DNA of 64,000 nt. Origin: Ceratopteris richardii. Lineage: Eukaryota; Streptophyta; Polypodiopsida; Polypodiales; Pteridaceae. A program made the position numbers and the translations under genes. The notes beneath the pieces were generated by a model that was not told where the DNA came from, made no database searches, and worked only from the letters and a program-made list of their open reading frames with translations. Below, one piece after another: positions 34,567 through 46,658 of the stretch. Numbering within the stretch: position 1 is the first letter of the stretch; each line of letters begins with the position of its first letter. The stretch is from the NCBI GenBank assembly GCA_020310875.1, contig CM035444.1, positions 114,029,295 through 114,093,294 of the forward strand. Direction: 5' to 3'.

Positions 34567-36275
34567 CTACGTGGGCACATATGCCAAGCTGATCTCCCCA
34601 GCAGAGAACCTCTCCTTGACATAGTGATAATGCACCTCAATGTGCTTAGTGCGAGCATGGAACACAGGGCTCCTCGCAACTGCCAATGCGCTCTGAGTTT
34701 TAGTGAAGATGGTGGTGGCAGAAGACTGACCAACACCCACATCAGCCATAAGGCAGTTGAGCCACACACACTCAACAGTAGCTGTGAAAGCTACCCTATA
34801 CTCAGCCTCACAACTGGATATACATGAACTACCAAGCATGAAGCAAAAACCACTGGTGGACACACGAGTGTCATAGCAACTAGCCCAATCTGCGTCAAAA
34901 AAAGCATGCAAATCTGGCGGTAGTGATCCCCCCTTGGGATAAAACAACCCAAGTAGCCGAGTACCACTCAAGGCGCTTAACCAAGATATACATGAACTGC
35001 CAAGCATGAAGCAAAAACCACTGGTGGACACACGAGTGTCATAGCAACTAGCCCAATTTGAGTCAGAAAAAGCATGCAAATCTGGCGGTAGTGATCCCCC
35101 CTTGGGATAAAACAACCCAAGTAGCCGAGTACCACTCAAGGTGCTTAACCGCCTTCCAATGCGTGACTCCTGGGTAGTGCATAAACCTGCTCATCTGTGA
35201 GACAACAAACTGAATATCTGGCCGAGTAATGCATATGTAAGTCAAGCATCCAACACCCTGCTGATAGAGAACAACATCAAATGCATCTCGAGCATCATGA
35301 AGACTCAATCGTAAACCTGTCTCCATAGGAATGGTAATAGGCTTACACTCTTCAAGGCCAAACTGCTGCAATAATGTGTCAATATATTTTCGTTTGATAC
35401 AAAGCCATTCCACCATCAACTTGCATAAACCGAATGCCCAAATAGTGATGGAAATGCCCCAAATCAGACATCTCAAATGAGGCATGCAAATCAGCCTTGA
35501 AATCAGCAATATGCTTCTCAATAGGACCAGTGAGTAGCATGTCGTCAACATAGACAACAATGATCAGAAGCACATCATTAGCACGCTTAACATATAAAGT
35601 GCTTTCAGTTGGACTGTTCTCAAAACCATGTGCAACCAGATAGGCATGTATCTTCTCATACTAAGCACGTGGTGCTTGCTTTAAGCCATATAATGCCTTC
35701 TTTAAACTGCACACCTGGTTTTCATGCCCTTTTTGCCCAAAGCCACAGGGCTGGAAAACATACACTTCTTCATGCAAATCACCATTCCGAAATGCTATTT
35801 TAATGTCCAACTGATGTACATTCCAACCATGATGGGTTGCAAGTGCACAAATGCTCTGAACAGTAGTCATACGACATGTAGGTGCAAAGGTCTCATCAAA
35901 TTCAATAACTCTTTCCTGCGCATAACCCTTTGCAACAAGCCTAGCCTTATACCTGTCAACTGTACCATCAGGTTTACGCTTCAGCTTGTATACCCACTTA
36001 GTTCCAATGGCCTTCTTGCCAGGAGGCAAGTCACATAAAGACCATGTACCATTCTTCATTATAGCATCATATTCAGATTCCATAGGAGCCATCCAATTTT
36101 TTGAATTCTGTGCTTCATCAAAAGAAACATGCTCATTCTCATCAGAGAGACTAGATGCAGCCATAGCATAGCAATCTGATGCAAAGGAGGCACTATGAGA
36201 GCCTGAACGAGTACGATATGACAAAGGTGTATCTAATTTGCTGTCACGCAAAGTCTGCACCAGCCATTTTGGCAT
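34567..36275 (-). pseudogene. copia A2 reverse transcriptase and RNase H, broken
   Basis: RT: GTKWVYKLKRKPDGTVDRY (about 35990), QLDIKIAFRNGDL, KKALYGLKQAP, then the catalytic YVDDMLLTG (about 35545). RNase H: HAFSDSNWASCYDT, CEAEYRVAF, and the terminal ARTKHIEVHYHYVKE. A stop near 35660 and frame changes near 35560 and 35100 break the protein. An in-frame 168-bp duplication (34817-35149) repeats the RNase H start. RNase H normally removes RNA from the hybrid during cDNA synthesis; the extra 56 residues would probably disturb it. Confidence 0.86.
34817..35149 (-). repeat. 168-bp tandem duplication within RNase H
   Basis: Unit 1 is 34817-34984 and unit 2 starts at 34985; the offset of 168 bases equals 56 codons, so the frame is kept. 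Both copies encode LLGLFYPKGGSLPPDLHAF and the catalytic region that follows. The units differ at a few bases, for example SDSNW against FDADW. Confidence 0.88.
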
Positions 36276-37662
36276 AGTTTTTCCTGCTCAATATCAGCTC
36301 TCTCATCAACAAGTGCATCATGTAAATCTGCATCAGAAATGGAATGATCTGCACGATCATATGAACCCTGCAAAGGCTGAGAAGTTGCCTCATTAGGACC
36401 AGCACTAGACTGTCCACTTGTAAAAAGAGGCATCAAAGTATCATACATGTCTTTGGAGCTAACAAATGTCTCCTTAGTACATGAAAGCAATGGCTGAATA
36501 GCATCTTCCACAAAGACAACATCACGGCTAACCAGAATGCGTTTAGTCTGTGGATGATACAGACGATAGCCTTTACTTTCAGATCTGTACCCAACAAAAA
36601 TACATTTTACTGCCTTATCATCCAATTTTTTGCGATGTTGTTGAGGCACTAGTGCATATTCCAAACAACCAAAAACATGTAGATGAGCAACAGATGGCTT
36701 GGGTTCATGCCACGCCTCATATGGAGTGATAGACTGTAGCGCTTTAGTGGGACACCTGTTCAGTACATACGCTACACACATGACAGCCTCAAGCCAGAAA
36801 CTATGTGGTAAAGCCTGACTGTTGACCATACACCTAGCCATCTCCATGAGTGACCTGTTCTTTCGTTCAGCAACTCCATTCTGTTGAGGTGTATATGGCA
36901 CTGTACACTGGTGTTTTATCCCATGTTCAGCCAGAAATGCATTAAAATCAGAAGACATATATTCCCCCCTCGATCAGAATGAAGGGTGCCTATTTTACAT
37001 GCTGACAGATTTTCAGCCAAAACCAAAAACTGTTTAAAGCACATGAACACTTCGGACTTTGCTTTGAGTGGATATACCCATGCATGCCTGGAAAAATCAT
37101 CAATGAAAGTCACGAAGTAAAGGTAATTTCCAAAAGAAGGTGTCTGCATAGGACCACAAACATCACTATGTACAAGTTGCAGTTTCTGAGTAGCCCGAAC
37201 TGAACCATCTTTTGGAAAGGATGAACGCTGCATTTTGCCCAAAATACAGCCTTCGCAAACATGTTTTCTAGGTATCTCAAGTTTGGGCAAAGAGGACACC
37301 ATTTCAAATTTCTGCAGGCATAGCAAACTAGCAAAACTCAGATGACCAAATCGTGCATGCCAAAGCTTTGCATCTGACATAGCCTGAGAATCATTTACTG
37401 CACATGCCAAATCGCTTACAGATCTTTCATAGTATATGAGCTTATATAGCCCATGACATAAAATTCCAGAAGCAATAATCACATCGCCATTTGAGAGATC
37501 ATGAACTGTACACCTGTCATCAACAAATTTCACAACCAAGCCAATCTTGGCTAATACAGAAACTGATAACAGGTTCTTTTTGATCCCTGGCACAAATAAA
37601 ACATTAGACAAAGTGAAATAACTACCATTAGCAATAGCCAAAATGATCTTACCAACTCCCAT
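36233..37662 (-). pseudogene. copia A2 GAG-pre-integrase and integrase, broken
   Basis: The frame 37662-36916 contains the pre-integrase block (LWHARFGHLSFASLL, HVCEGCILGKM) and the integrase core start (QLVHSDVCGPM, FVTFIDDFSRHAW, TLHSDRGG). A frameshift near 36940 moves the reading into 36958-36233, which has YTPQQNGVAERKNRSLMEMA (catalytic Glu), CPTKALQSITPYEAW and FGCLEYALVP. All three catalytic residues are visible but in two frames. Confidence 0.88.
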
Positions 37663-37806
37663 AACAAGATAAGAGGAGTTGTTGGTGCATGTAACATTAT
37701 TCCCTATAGGGGCAGGCTCGAGTGAAGAGAAGAAACTGCGCTGTGAGGTAATATGTTTGGTTGCCCCACTGTCAAAACTACAGACAGTAGTAAACGCCCA
37801 TTCTTC
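37663..37806 (-). pseudogene. copia A2 protease with internal deletion
   Basis: The segment reads TTVCSFDSGATKHITS. Compared with copia A1, where 19 residues lie between the first FD and the FDSG active site, those 57 bases are gone in frame, probably by deletion between the repeated FD codons. D-S-G remains, but the residues before it have changed. A TAA just upstream separates it from gag. Confidence 0.75.
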
Positions 37807-38580
37807 TTACTGCACGAGATTTGCAGACTCTATTTTTGGTGTAGAGGCCTCTGCAACAACCATTCCAGCCTCTTTCTTCTTTGCCTCTTTAGCAGTAGGT
37901 TTTGGACAGTTCTTTATGATATGATCATTCCCTTTACAGTACTTACAAAACAATTTCTGCTTTTCTGATTTCTTCTCATCTTTATCTTCCTTCTTCGAAT
38001 ATGTAGAATTAGCAGATTTCTGCTTACTAGTTGAAGACCTCCATTTTCCTTTGCCCTTCTGATTAGCCAGGAAAGCTTGATCTGCAACTCGCATAATGGA
38101 CCTGTTCTGCCTGGACTGATCTTCTTGCAACAGAACAGAGACTAAGTCCTCAAATGATAAGGCATTCGGATTGCCTTTCATCATCAATCGAAGAGTAGAA
38201 GCAAAACTCTGATATGAGTCAGGAAGACCATTCAGAAGGGTCTGCACAAGTGAGCTATCTGGTATAACCTCATCAGCAGAAATCAACTGTTCCTTTAAAT
38301 CTTTGATCTTTGTTAGGGAAATGTCCATAGAATCACCTTCATTCATGTGCTCACTCTCCAACTGTTTTCGGAGGTAAGCAACAGGAGCCTCATTCCTAGC
38401 TTGGTACAATGTGGTAAGCGTATCCCAAACATCCTTAGCTATTCTACAAGAGCGAATGTGAGGAATAATGGCACGTTTGACAGGCAAAGCTATCAATGCA
38501 TGCCTAGGCATCTCTGCCATCCCAGCGAATCTGCTCTGCAGTAGGTGCAACAGAAACAATAGCACGAACAGGAATATGCG
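37807..38580 (-). pseudogene. copia A2 gag, 5'-truncated
   Basis: It carries the UBN2-like gag body (DVWDTLTTLYQARNEAPVAYL, EVIPDSSLVQTLLNGLPDSY) and an intact zinc knuckle, FCKYCKGNDHIIKNC. The N-terminal part with the start codon is absent. Compare 960-1937, where the start is present but the knuckle is altered. Confidence 0.85.
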
Positions 38581-38996
38581 GAACAATGCAGTTAGCGAGA
38601 ACCTTAGCAAGAATCTTGTGAGTGGTTTGCAACATCATAATTGGCTGCTAGTTTTCAATCCAGTTTTCAAAGTCTATTTCGTGAGTAATTTTGATTATTT
38701 CTTAGTTAGGACAACTGCGTATCTTGCTAAAAGACATGACCTCCTACATGTCTAAGTGCAATAGAGTGTTGCTTGAAGATCTTAAAGAACTCAGTGGTGA
38801 CAACATCCCAGCCTCATGCTTTTCCCATGGAGAAAGCGAATCAATTCGAGAATCAATTGCTTCGAGATGGTATGGCTGCCATTCTTTACAGCGAGAATCG
38901 ATTCTAGAGAGAGGAATCAATTATGCTGCTGCTTCTTGATCTCACTTAACCTCTTGTTTCCGTGAAAAGCTCTCTAAAGGTCGTGCCTTGTACATT
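38581..38996. other. unassigned spacer between copia A2 and LARD2
   Basis: About 415 bases without a coding motif. It contains several GAATCAATT or GAATCGATT words (38838-38930). Both neighbours end abruptly here, so it holds two truncation points. Confidence 0.45.
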
Positions 38997-41900
38997 CCGT
39001 GAGGTCCAAAAAAAGAAATGAATTAAGCTGCAAGATTCCAAGGCATCCCGCTCTTAGGGTTTCACGTAGATCTGTAGTTTCTAGTATTTAGCCGCTACTA
39101 AAATGGTATGCACATTTTCCTTTTCTTAGGACTCCGAAGAGACCTGATCGCTAGTTTAAACAATATATGAAGTTTGCGAACTGAAGCATATGTGGAAAAT
39201 TTTGCAGTAAATTCCTTTACTTCCTCCTCCCCAAAAATTCCTTTTGTACATACTATTTGTTAGAAGCCATATACAATCCATCTCTTTTAATGACGCCCCA
39301 AAAATGGACTTCAGATTTCCAACCTTATCATCTTTCTAATTCTGAGTTCTTCAGCGCACTTGCTGAGCTACCTGGACTCGCCTATTCTAGACTTGAAATA
39401 GTGTTATATTGATAAAAATCTTTTTGACACTTCAGACTGATCATTCCTCCTAGTGATTATTTGGCCACTCCAGCGAAGACATCTTTGTGAGTGAGCCTAT
39501 GTGCTGTTATCTAGGTGGCTGAGAGGGATTTTCAAATGCTATATCTATCCTTCATTATTACCTGGATGTGCTCAGTGAGGGTTTCCTTTCCAATCTTACC
39601 TATTCTCCAAAGAGAGATCCTTCAGATTAGACCAAAAATATTGCTCAGAAGTGGAGGGAAGGTTGAACCTGAGATAACTTTGACGATTCCTTCAATTTGA
39701 TGGCTCTGAGAGACAAGTTTAAACTTCTCTTCGGTGCTCACTTTCCCTTCCTTGACCCACATCTCCTGCTTCACCCCCCCTTTGTGACATATTTCTCACA
39801 CACATAACTCAGCGAAGCACAAAAATGGTGAGAGTAACAAAGTAGTTACTGTATCTACTTTTTAGCTATTGCTCCATAAACCACCAATGGACCATTCAAA
39901 CTATATTAATGCAACCAAGTACCCATGCCTGAGCCAAAAGTGCATTGCTATTCTCCTCTAATGCATCCTCTAGGTCCAACTCCGCCATCGAGCAACTATG
40001 CGAGGGCCCTAAAAATTCAGAATCCGTTTGGGCCCTGAAAATTCAGAATCCATTTAGGAGGTAGAGTGGAACCCCTGGTTCTACAGGAATGTCCATTGAC
40101 ACTTACCAACCTATGCCCCTGCTCACAGACTATTGGAATAGTGTCTATGAGGTATTATTTTACCTTCGCAAGGGTTCGTTGCTCATATCCAATAAATAGT
40201 TCTTGTTGCACTTCCTCTAGCGATTTCTTTGTTTGTAGCTTGCATGTAAGTAGTGTCTAATCCTCTCTTCCTCCTACCTCAAACATTCCTCTGCCTTTTG
40301 CAGGTAATCAGGGCATGAATCCTCCTTTATCGAGGCTGAAGCCTTTTGACAGTAGAAGGCTGCAATACCTTCCAGTAATGTTGCCTTCAATTCGTCCTCA
40401 TAATCCTCCATTCCATAGCATTGTTTGTCTTCTTTGCCTATGACACTCAAAGTAATGACTTCTTCCTTAGCATTATGTTTGCAGATAGAGGAGGTCATGT
40501 AAAGTCGATAAGCCCAACATCAGAGAGACTAGCCAGAGATAAAGATCATCCATGTTTTGGATGGTGTTGTCTCGTCAACAACATATGGCAATCATCGATG
40601 TTACTCTCTATGCATAACGCCCTGACTCTGACGAACTCTCCCCTAACTATGTGCATGCAAATCACAAAGCCCGCAAGCTTTATGTTTTCTCCATGTTCTG
40701 AAGTTCCATGCTATAGACATATGTTCCTCCTAGGTACATTAATAAAAAAATGGCACTTAGGCACCGTGTGTAGTGCACTGTACAATACCATCCTCCCAAA
40801 TTGTCTCACGATCAACAACCATCAGGTTAAGGGCCAGATAATTTCTATGTTTCTTAATCTTTGAACGAAGGAGTAGGAGGCGTGTCTCCAAGGTAAGATG
40901 TTGTGCCCATGGCTAATATTTAGATGAATCGAGGAAGCTCTTCTTGAAGAAATCTTAGACTTTCATTAATCCTATACCCACTGAGCCTAAGTATATCAAA
41001 TTCTGCAACCTCGGAAGTAGATGCGTTCTCTTTTCTAGGAAGGCTTTTGGCCTACTATCGACATATCCTCAGTTTTCTTTCTCGCAAGATCTAAGAACCG
41101 TCATACTATTCCATTCAAACCAAGACTTCAAACAATTTCTCATTCGTTGTATTACTATCTCAAAAACAAAAGCTCATTCTCTTCCACGCCTTGGATTAGT
41201 TTCTACCCATGGGATTCCGCTTGAGAGAGTGCTAAAAGTGACATGAGAAAATAAGCAATATACCTTCCTTTTCTTTTTTTTGAGTTTTGTAAAGTCATCG
41301 AGCTTGTTTCCATCTATAGTAGTTTGTTGATGAAGTTGATGAGCCAAAACTCCCTTGATATTTGTAGACGAACCCCAAAACAAAATTAGTTACACATGAT
41401 TAGAGAAATATCAACCGTGTTATTAGAAAAAATCAACATAATAAACTAAAGGATTTCTACGACTACTCCTATTCTACCCGTAAACTTGAAGAATCACTGG
41501 TAGACTAATCACCCAAAAGGGGATCCTCAATCCACCAAAAAATGGCTCATATCAAGAAGTATGAAAAAATCTTGCAAGCCGCAAATGCTCACAAGAGCGT
41601 AATGAAATGAAGAACTCAAAAAATCGTCATGAAAAGCTTGCATACACGTCTCTTTCACACCATAAACCATCACCTAAGTGACAAGAGAATGCTCCCTGAC
41701 AAGGGCACCAAAAGCTGTTGACGTTGTAGCATCACAAATCATACTTGTCAATCCAGGAAGCATCTCATGAGACCCAAATGTTTGCATAGAAGCACTCAGC
41801 AGATGTAATGGCACTTCATCAATGCACGATTAACAACGTAATTAACAAGAAGACATGACATAAGCATCACCAATGACACACATAATCGCAATCACAAGCA

Positions 41901-42259
41901 TAATCACGACGTAATCGCACATCAATGTGTCACAAGCGTTAGACGAGAAGAGAACAAGGATGCATGCACATCATGATGACAAGAGAGCAAGACTCTAACT
42001 ACAAACTAGCATTATCTCATTACTTCTAGAAAAGCTCTCCCCAAAGAAGAGGTGGAGACCTCTTTATATACAAAATGGCAAAAAAGCATGCTATGTGGGA
42101 TTTCTAAACTCAAAGGAGAATGGATCCCACTTGTTCTCTAGTGTGGCACTCACACACACCTATACAAGAGTGCGTTATTAATTGAATGAAAGGTAGAAAA
42201 AGGTACAAATGATGATGAAAATAGAGTGGATCCAAGAAATATATGTTGTATCTTCACCA
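38997..42259 (-). mobile_element. LARD2: second non-coding LTR element, truncated
   Basis: Nearly the same as 23319-27079 of LARD1 with a gap near 40647 (about 450 bases missing relative to LARD1). Only the 5' LTR (41716-42259) and the primer site (about 41695-41710) are kept. The right edge joins gypsy pol at TCCTA (42260-42264), the same pol position as LARD1. No coding content. Confidence 0.82.
41716..42259 (-). repeat. 5' LTR of LARD2 (544 bp)
   Basis: Starts TGTTGACGTTGTAGC; the end reads TATCTTCACCA, with one change from the family end CAACA. TATA-like TATATAAAG on the minus strand near 42060-42070. Confidence 0.84.
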
Positions 42260-45200
42260 TCCTACTACACCTTGGTGAGCAGTTTCCAAGATCTTAAGAT
42301 ATTCACTCTCATGGACACATAATCTGAGATGACCATCTTTGCCACGCTTGTATAAGTTATCTCCAATGAGTGAGTAGTCTAGGGCTTCTTATTCTAAACT
42401 TCTTTGCCTAGACAAAGTCATGTCTTGAGGGAATGTTGTCGTCCTCAGGAAGGCCACTAATGGTTCACTCCAATCTGGCACTAAAGACACTTGATAAAGA
42501 GTGGCATGTTCCACTGGTGGTTTAGTGCAGCAGATTGGGCATTCCTTGCACAACTTATGGACATCAGCTTCCATAGTCGGCCAATGCACTCCGAGTCTCC
42601 TTAGTGTCTGTAGAGTTCATTCCCTTGAGTAATGTTGCTCCAAGGCTCCTACATGTGCTAATTGCAACCATTTTGCGTACTCATCCTCTTCCACACAACA
42701 AGCTAATATTCCCTGATTGGTATGCTTGTACATACTCCCTACCATGATATGGTACTTTTGGGCTTTTAGTAGCTCCCTATCTTTAGTGTTTATTACTGGG
42801 TGTTTGGGTCCGTATGTCAATATTGACACTAATGTTTTGGCCCATTGAGGTACAACTTCCAAATTAAACAAGTAAGCATCCGGAAGGTCATCTGATACTC
42901 CTTGTGGGGCCTCTCCAGATGTGCGCCTAGAGAGATGGTCTGCTCTCAAATGAGTCTTGCCTTTCCTCACTGCGACCTCAAAGTCGTACTCCATTAGCAA
43001 GAGAAACCATCTCATCAATCTAACTGTATTGCATGGCTTGTTTACCAGATACAACAATGCTTGATGATCAGTAAAAAATTTAAACTTATTTGCAAGCAAG
43101 TAATGTCTAAACTTTTTAACGGCATATACCATGCCTAATCCTTCTCGTTCGGTGGTCGTATAGTTTCGTTCAGTTGCATTCAACTGTCTACTAGCATAGG
43201 CAATTGGAAGATCCATATTACCGTCACCTATAGGTTGTGCTAACAGACATCCAATGGCATAATTGGATGCATCCACATGCACATGGAAGGGTTTATTCCA
43301 ATCTGGGGTGGTCAAGATTGGTGCTGAACATAATCATCGTTTAAGTTCATTGAAAGAATTCTCATATTCATCAGTCCACTCGAAATTAGTCAAAAGAGCA
43401 TACAGAGGTTTTGCAATGACAACATACATGTGTATAAAGCATCGGTAGTAGCCACAGTGCCCCATGAAAGCTTGCACTTCCTTGACATTCTTGGGCCTAG
43501 GTAGCTTTGCTATGGTTCTCAATTTCCCCTGATCCGTGGATATGCCGTTCTTTGACACTATGTGTCCTAGAATCTTGCCTTGCCTGACCATGAAAACACA
43601 CTTTTCTGGGTTTAGGCTGACTTGATATTCTCTACATTTGTCAAAGATTTGCCCGAGTTCAGGTATATGTGTCTGTCTGACGTTGGAATGAGCATAGAGA
43701 TCATCAACATAAACTTCCAAATTCCTCCTCAAGAACTCTTTAAACACGTGGCACATCAGTCTCTAAAAGGTAGCAGGCGCATTGGTGAGACCAAAGGGCA
43801 TTACTCTAAAGGCGAATATGCCCCACTCTATGGCAAAAGATATCTTATGCTGATCTTCAGGAGCAATGGCTACCTGATTGTAACCAGAAAACCCATCAAG
43901 GAAGCTGTACACTTCCTTGCCTGCTACTCGTTCTAGTAGATGCTCAGCGATAGGAAGCAGATAGTTATCTCGAATAGTGGCTGCATTAACCTTCTTCAAG
44001 TTAATACACACACATAGCTTTCCATTCTTCTTGGGCACCACTACGATGGGGGATACCCACTCAGTGTGCTCGATTTCATAGATGAATCCAGCTTCCGCCA
44101 ATTTGTCTATCTCTTCCTCGATTTTTGCAGCATAGTTATCGTTGTATGTGTATGGATTCTGTTTAGAGGGTTTGGCATCTGAGGTCATGGGAATTGTGTG
44201 TGAGCATATGTCAGGGTCTACACGTTCAAGTCCTTGTAACTCCAAGCGAATACATCTCTATACTCTCTTAGCAAGGCTATCAACTCTTGCTCTTCTTCTT
44301 CCGTCAGGTCATGTCCTATGTAAGTGAATCTCTCTCCTCCTTCTTCTATGGCTACAACTATGTTCTTGGTGGTTTCTTTGTTATCATAGGCTTCCCCTGA
44401 TTGTGCCTTGCATTTAGGCATTCTTATCACGACTCTCCTATCATCTATTTCATACTTCTTAAAAATTTCAGGGACCTCAAACAAAGATTCTTCCTCTTCT
44501 GGTGTGACTTCTCTCTTCTTCCTTTTCTTGCCTTCACTCTTAGGGGTTACTTGCGTGGTTAACCTTACCTCATTTTTGAGCTCTTCATGTCTCTGAGGGT
44601 GAACTTCTACTTCATAGAAGAATTCTTCATCTAATGCAAAAGGTGGGTCCATAATGATTGACTCTAGATCGGAGTCACTTGCATCCTCGAATGCATTAGT
44701 GCTAGGTTCACATTCCCCAAGAACGGAATCACCCATGATTGGCTCTATTGAGAAGACTGAAATTTCATAGCCATCCTCATCACAGTGAGGTGTCCATTGT
44801 TCTTCATTGATGGCTACATCCATTGTCGTTAAAATCTCTTCCCAGCCATGAAGTTCAAATTCTTCATCAGAAAATACTACAGGTGCATAGGCTGGGTCTT
44901 GAGTTGATCTATGGGTTTCCTTTGCACCTATCTCTCTGGATTTTTCTCTCTCCTCGTCTTCTACGGCTACTTTACACATCCACAAGTGAGTGTCTTCATG
45001 CATCAATGAGGATCCTGATCCTATGGAATGCACTGAATCAGTATCATCTTTAGCTCTATGGATGGGATTCCATTGGATAGGGGGTACATCTCTGTGAGAG
45101 TAATCCTTGAGATTCACTTTGGTCGTAACACCTAAGTGTTGCAAGTACAAGGAATTCCCCAATCTTGTACCACTTGCAACTGACGCATAAATGGTCTTCC

Positions 45201-45272
45201 CAAAATCATCTCATAGGCATGATTTTTGCTGAAGTCACATATAGCAAATGTATGCTCAAACTCCACACCACA
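42260..45272 (-). pseudogene. gypsy G2 pol: protease end, RT, RNase H, first HHCC
   Basis: From high to low: end of protease 1 (CDFSKNHAYEMILG near 45200), acidic spacer (45162-44218), RT (EWVSPIVVVPKKNGKLCVC, SFLDGFSGYN, EVYVDDLYAHS), RNase H (VDASNYAIGC, FFTDHQALL with the catalytic Asp kept), and HHCC 1 (CKECPICC near 42540). Frames break near 43756 and 43325. It is about as long as the matching G1 part and close to it in sequence, but its 5' deletion has different end points. Confidence 0.87.
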
Positions 45273-45915
45273 GGCTCTTGTCTGATGTCACATCGTCAGG
45301 AATATTTGAGTGATTTTTCGCACTTTAAGTTGATCATTCCACGTTAAGTTCTTTTCCATTAAGTTATCGATCACAAAGAGACTATGTTTCAACTTGAACT
45401 TGAGTACTTAGGTAGTCTTCAACTTGACAAATGCCTAGCATCACCCTGACTTACTTCTGGCACTACTCACATGTAGCCTAAGCTAGGAATTGACAAAGGG
45501 AGTTGAGAATATTCCAACCTCACTTGCTGATCCAGTGCAAGTTTTGGTAGTACTCCCCACGAGCTTTCCAACGAACCCAAGATCACTCCAAACGGATTTC
45601 GTATGAGAAAGTTATGCGAGTTCATGGTTTTGGGGTTAAAATGGGGTTTAAACAGGCCAATAGGGTTTCCTCAAATTACTTATTTATAGCCTCCCTATAT
45701 GTCCTATAGCCCAATAGTTATGCCCAAAATTAGCCAAATTCCTCAAATTAACAAACCCTAAAAACTTGGCCGAAAATGGCTGTCAATCGCGATCGACTGG
45801 GCTATCAATCGCAATGGACAGAGCTGTCCGTTGTGGCCTGTCAGTTGCGATGGACACGTGTCAATCGCGATTGATGGGTGTCAATCGCGATGGATAGGGG
45901 TGTCGGTCGCGATTG
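45273..45915 (-). other. G2 leader, inner part, with TCGCGA words
   Basis: Aligns by eye with the E17 leader from 60512 onward (TCTTGTCTGAT, then the CGTCAGGAA and TTCCACGTTA blocks). Near 45788-45915 lie four exact TCGCGA hexamers and several near copies, ending at the E17 insertion point. Confidence 0.7.
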
Positions 45916-45920
45916 ATGGG
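45916..45920. repeat. left target-site duplication of E17 (ATGGG)
   Basis: ATGGG stands directly before the LTR and again at 63027-63031 directly after the other LTR. Five bases is the usual size for gypsy integrase. Confidence 0.93.
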
Positions 45921-46658
45921 TGTAGCTCAATGATGAGTAGCACCTCCTTTAATGTCAATCCGGGAAGACGTGAGGATGGTATGAAGACCTCGAGCAAGTG
46001 GCGGCACAAGTGCGTGAGTGAGAAGCACACAAGCATGCACACACATACACACACACGCGCACACAAGGCAAGACAAAGAGTGAGAATCAATGGAGCTTTT
46101 TAGATTACTTTCAAAATGCTCTTACAAGTTCGTTTCAATTACAATCCAACCTGAAAAATGAGCTCTCTAGCTCCTTTTATAGTTTTTGACTAGCTTTTGG
46201 CCCTGTCCAGACCTAGTGTCCGGCCTAGTTAAAAATTAGGTTCCAGGGCTTATTTGGGGGTTCAAACGAGATCTAAAAATTATGAAAATTGGTACGCAAC
46301 TACTTCTAAGGCTCCTCAAGCTCAAGGACTCCTTGGCTTGCACAAAATGGAGCTACAAAAATGTGAAATGAGATTTACAATGATTATTAGTGATAAGCAT
46401 CACTGTTGTTGTAGGGATTTCTTCTAGTGATCTGCCATACATATCTTCAAGCTCCCTACTTGCTCTTCTTCCCTGCGTGTCCATCTCTCTGATTTGCATT
46501 AATGTCTTGAAAAAATATTGGCCTACTTGCCAGATCTTCTTTGACTGCCCTGTTTGCTTGTGCTGTCCCTTCGCTCGCTTGTGCTGTCCCTTCGCTCTGA
46601 CTCCCTTCTTTGACTTTCACGTCTTGTAGATCCTGATGTACCAAGGCTACTGCCAACA
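45921..46658 (-). repeat. 3' LTR of E17 (738 bp)
   Basis: Starts TGTAGCTCAATGATGAG, ends CTACTGCCAACA. A TATA box lies on the minus strand at 46175-46181 (TATAAAA). I read it alongside 62289-63026 and saw no difference. The last 44 codons of ORF3 lie within it. Confidence 0.94.

Larger units (their letters stand above)
34169..38580 (-). mobile_element. Ty1/copia element A2, 3' part
   Basis: 3' LTR, polypurine tract, RNase H, RT, integrase, protease and most of gag lie in that order from low to high coordinates. It is the same family as copia A1 by LTR, gag and integrase. The element ends inside the gag N-terminal region near 38580, where it should continue to the start codon and 5' LTR; those are missing. 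Frames are broken at five or more places. Confidence 0.9.
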
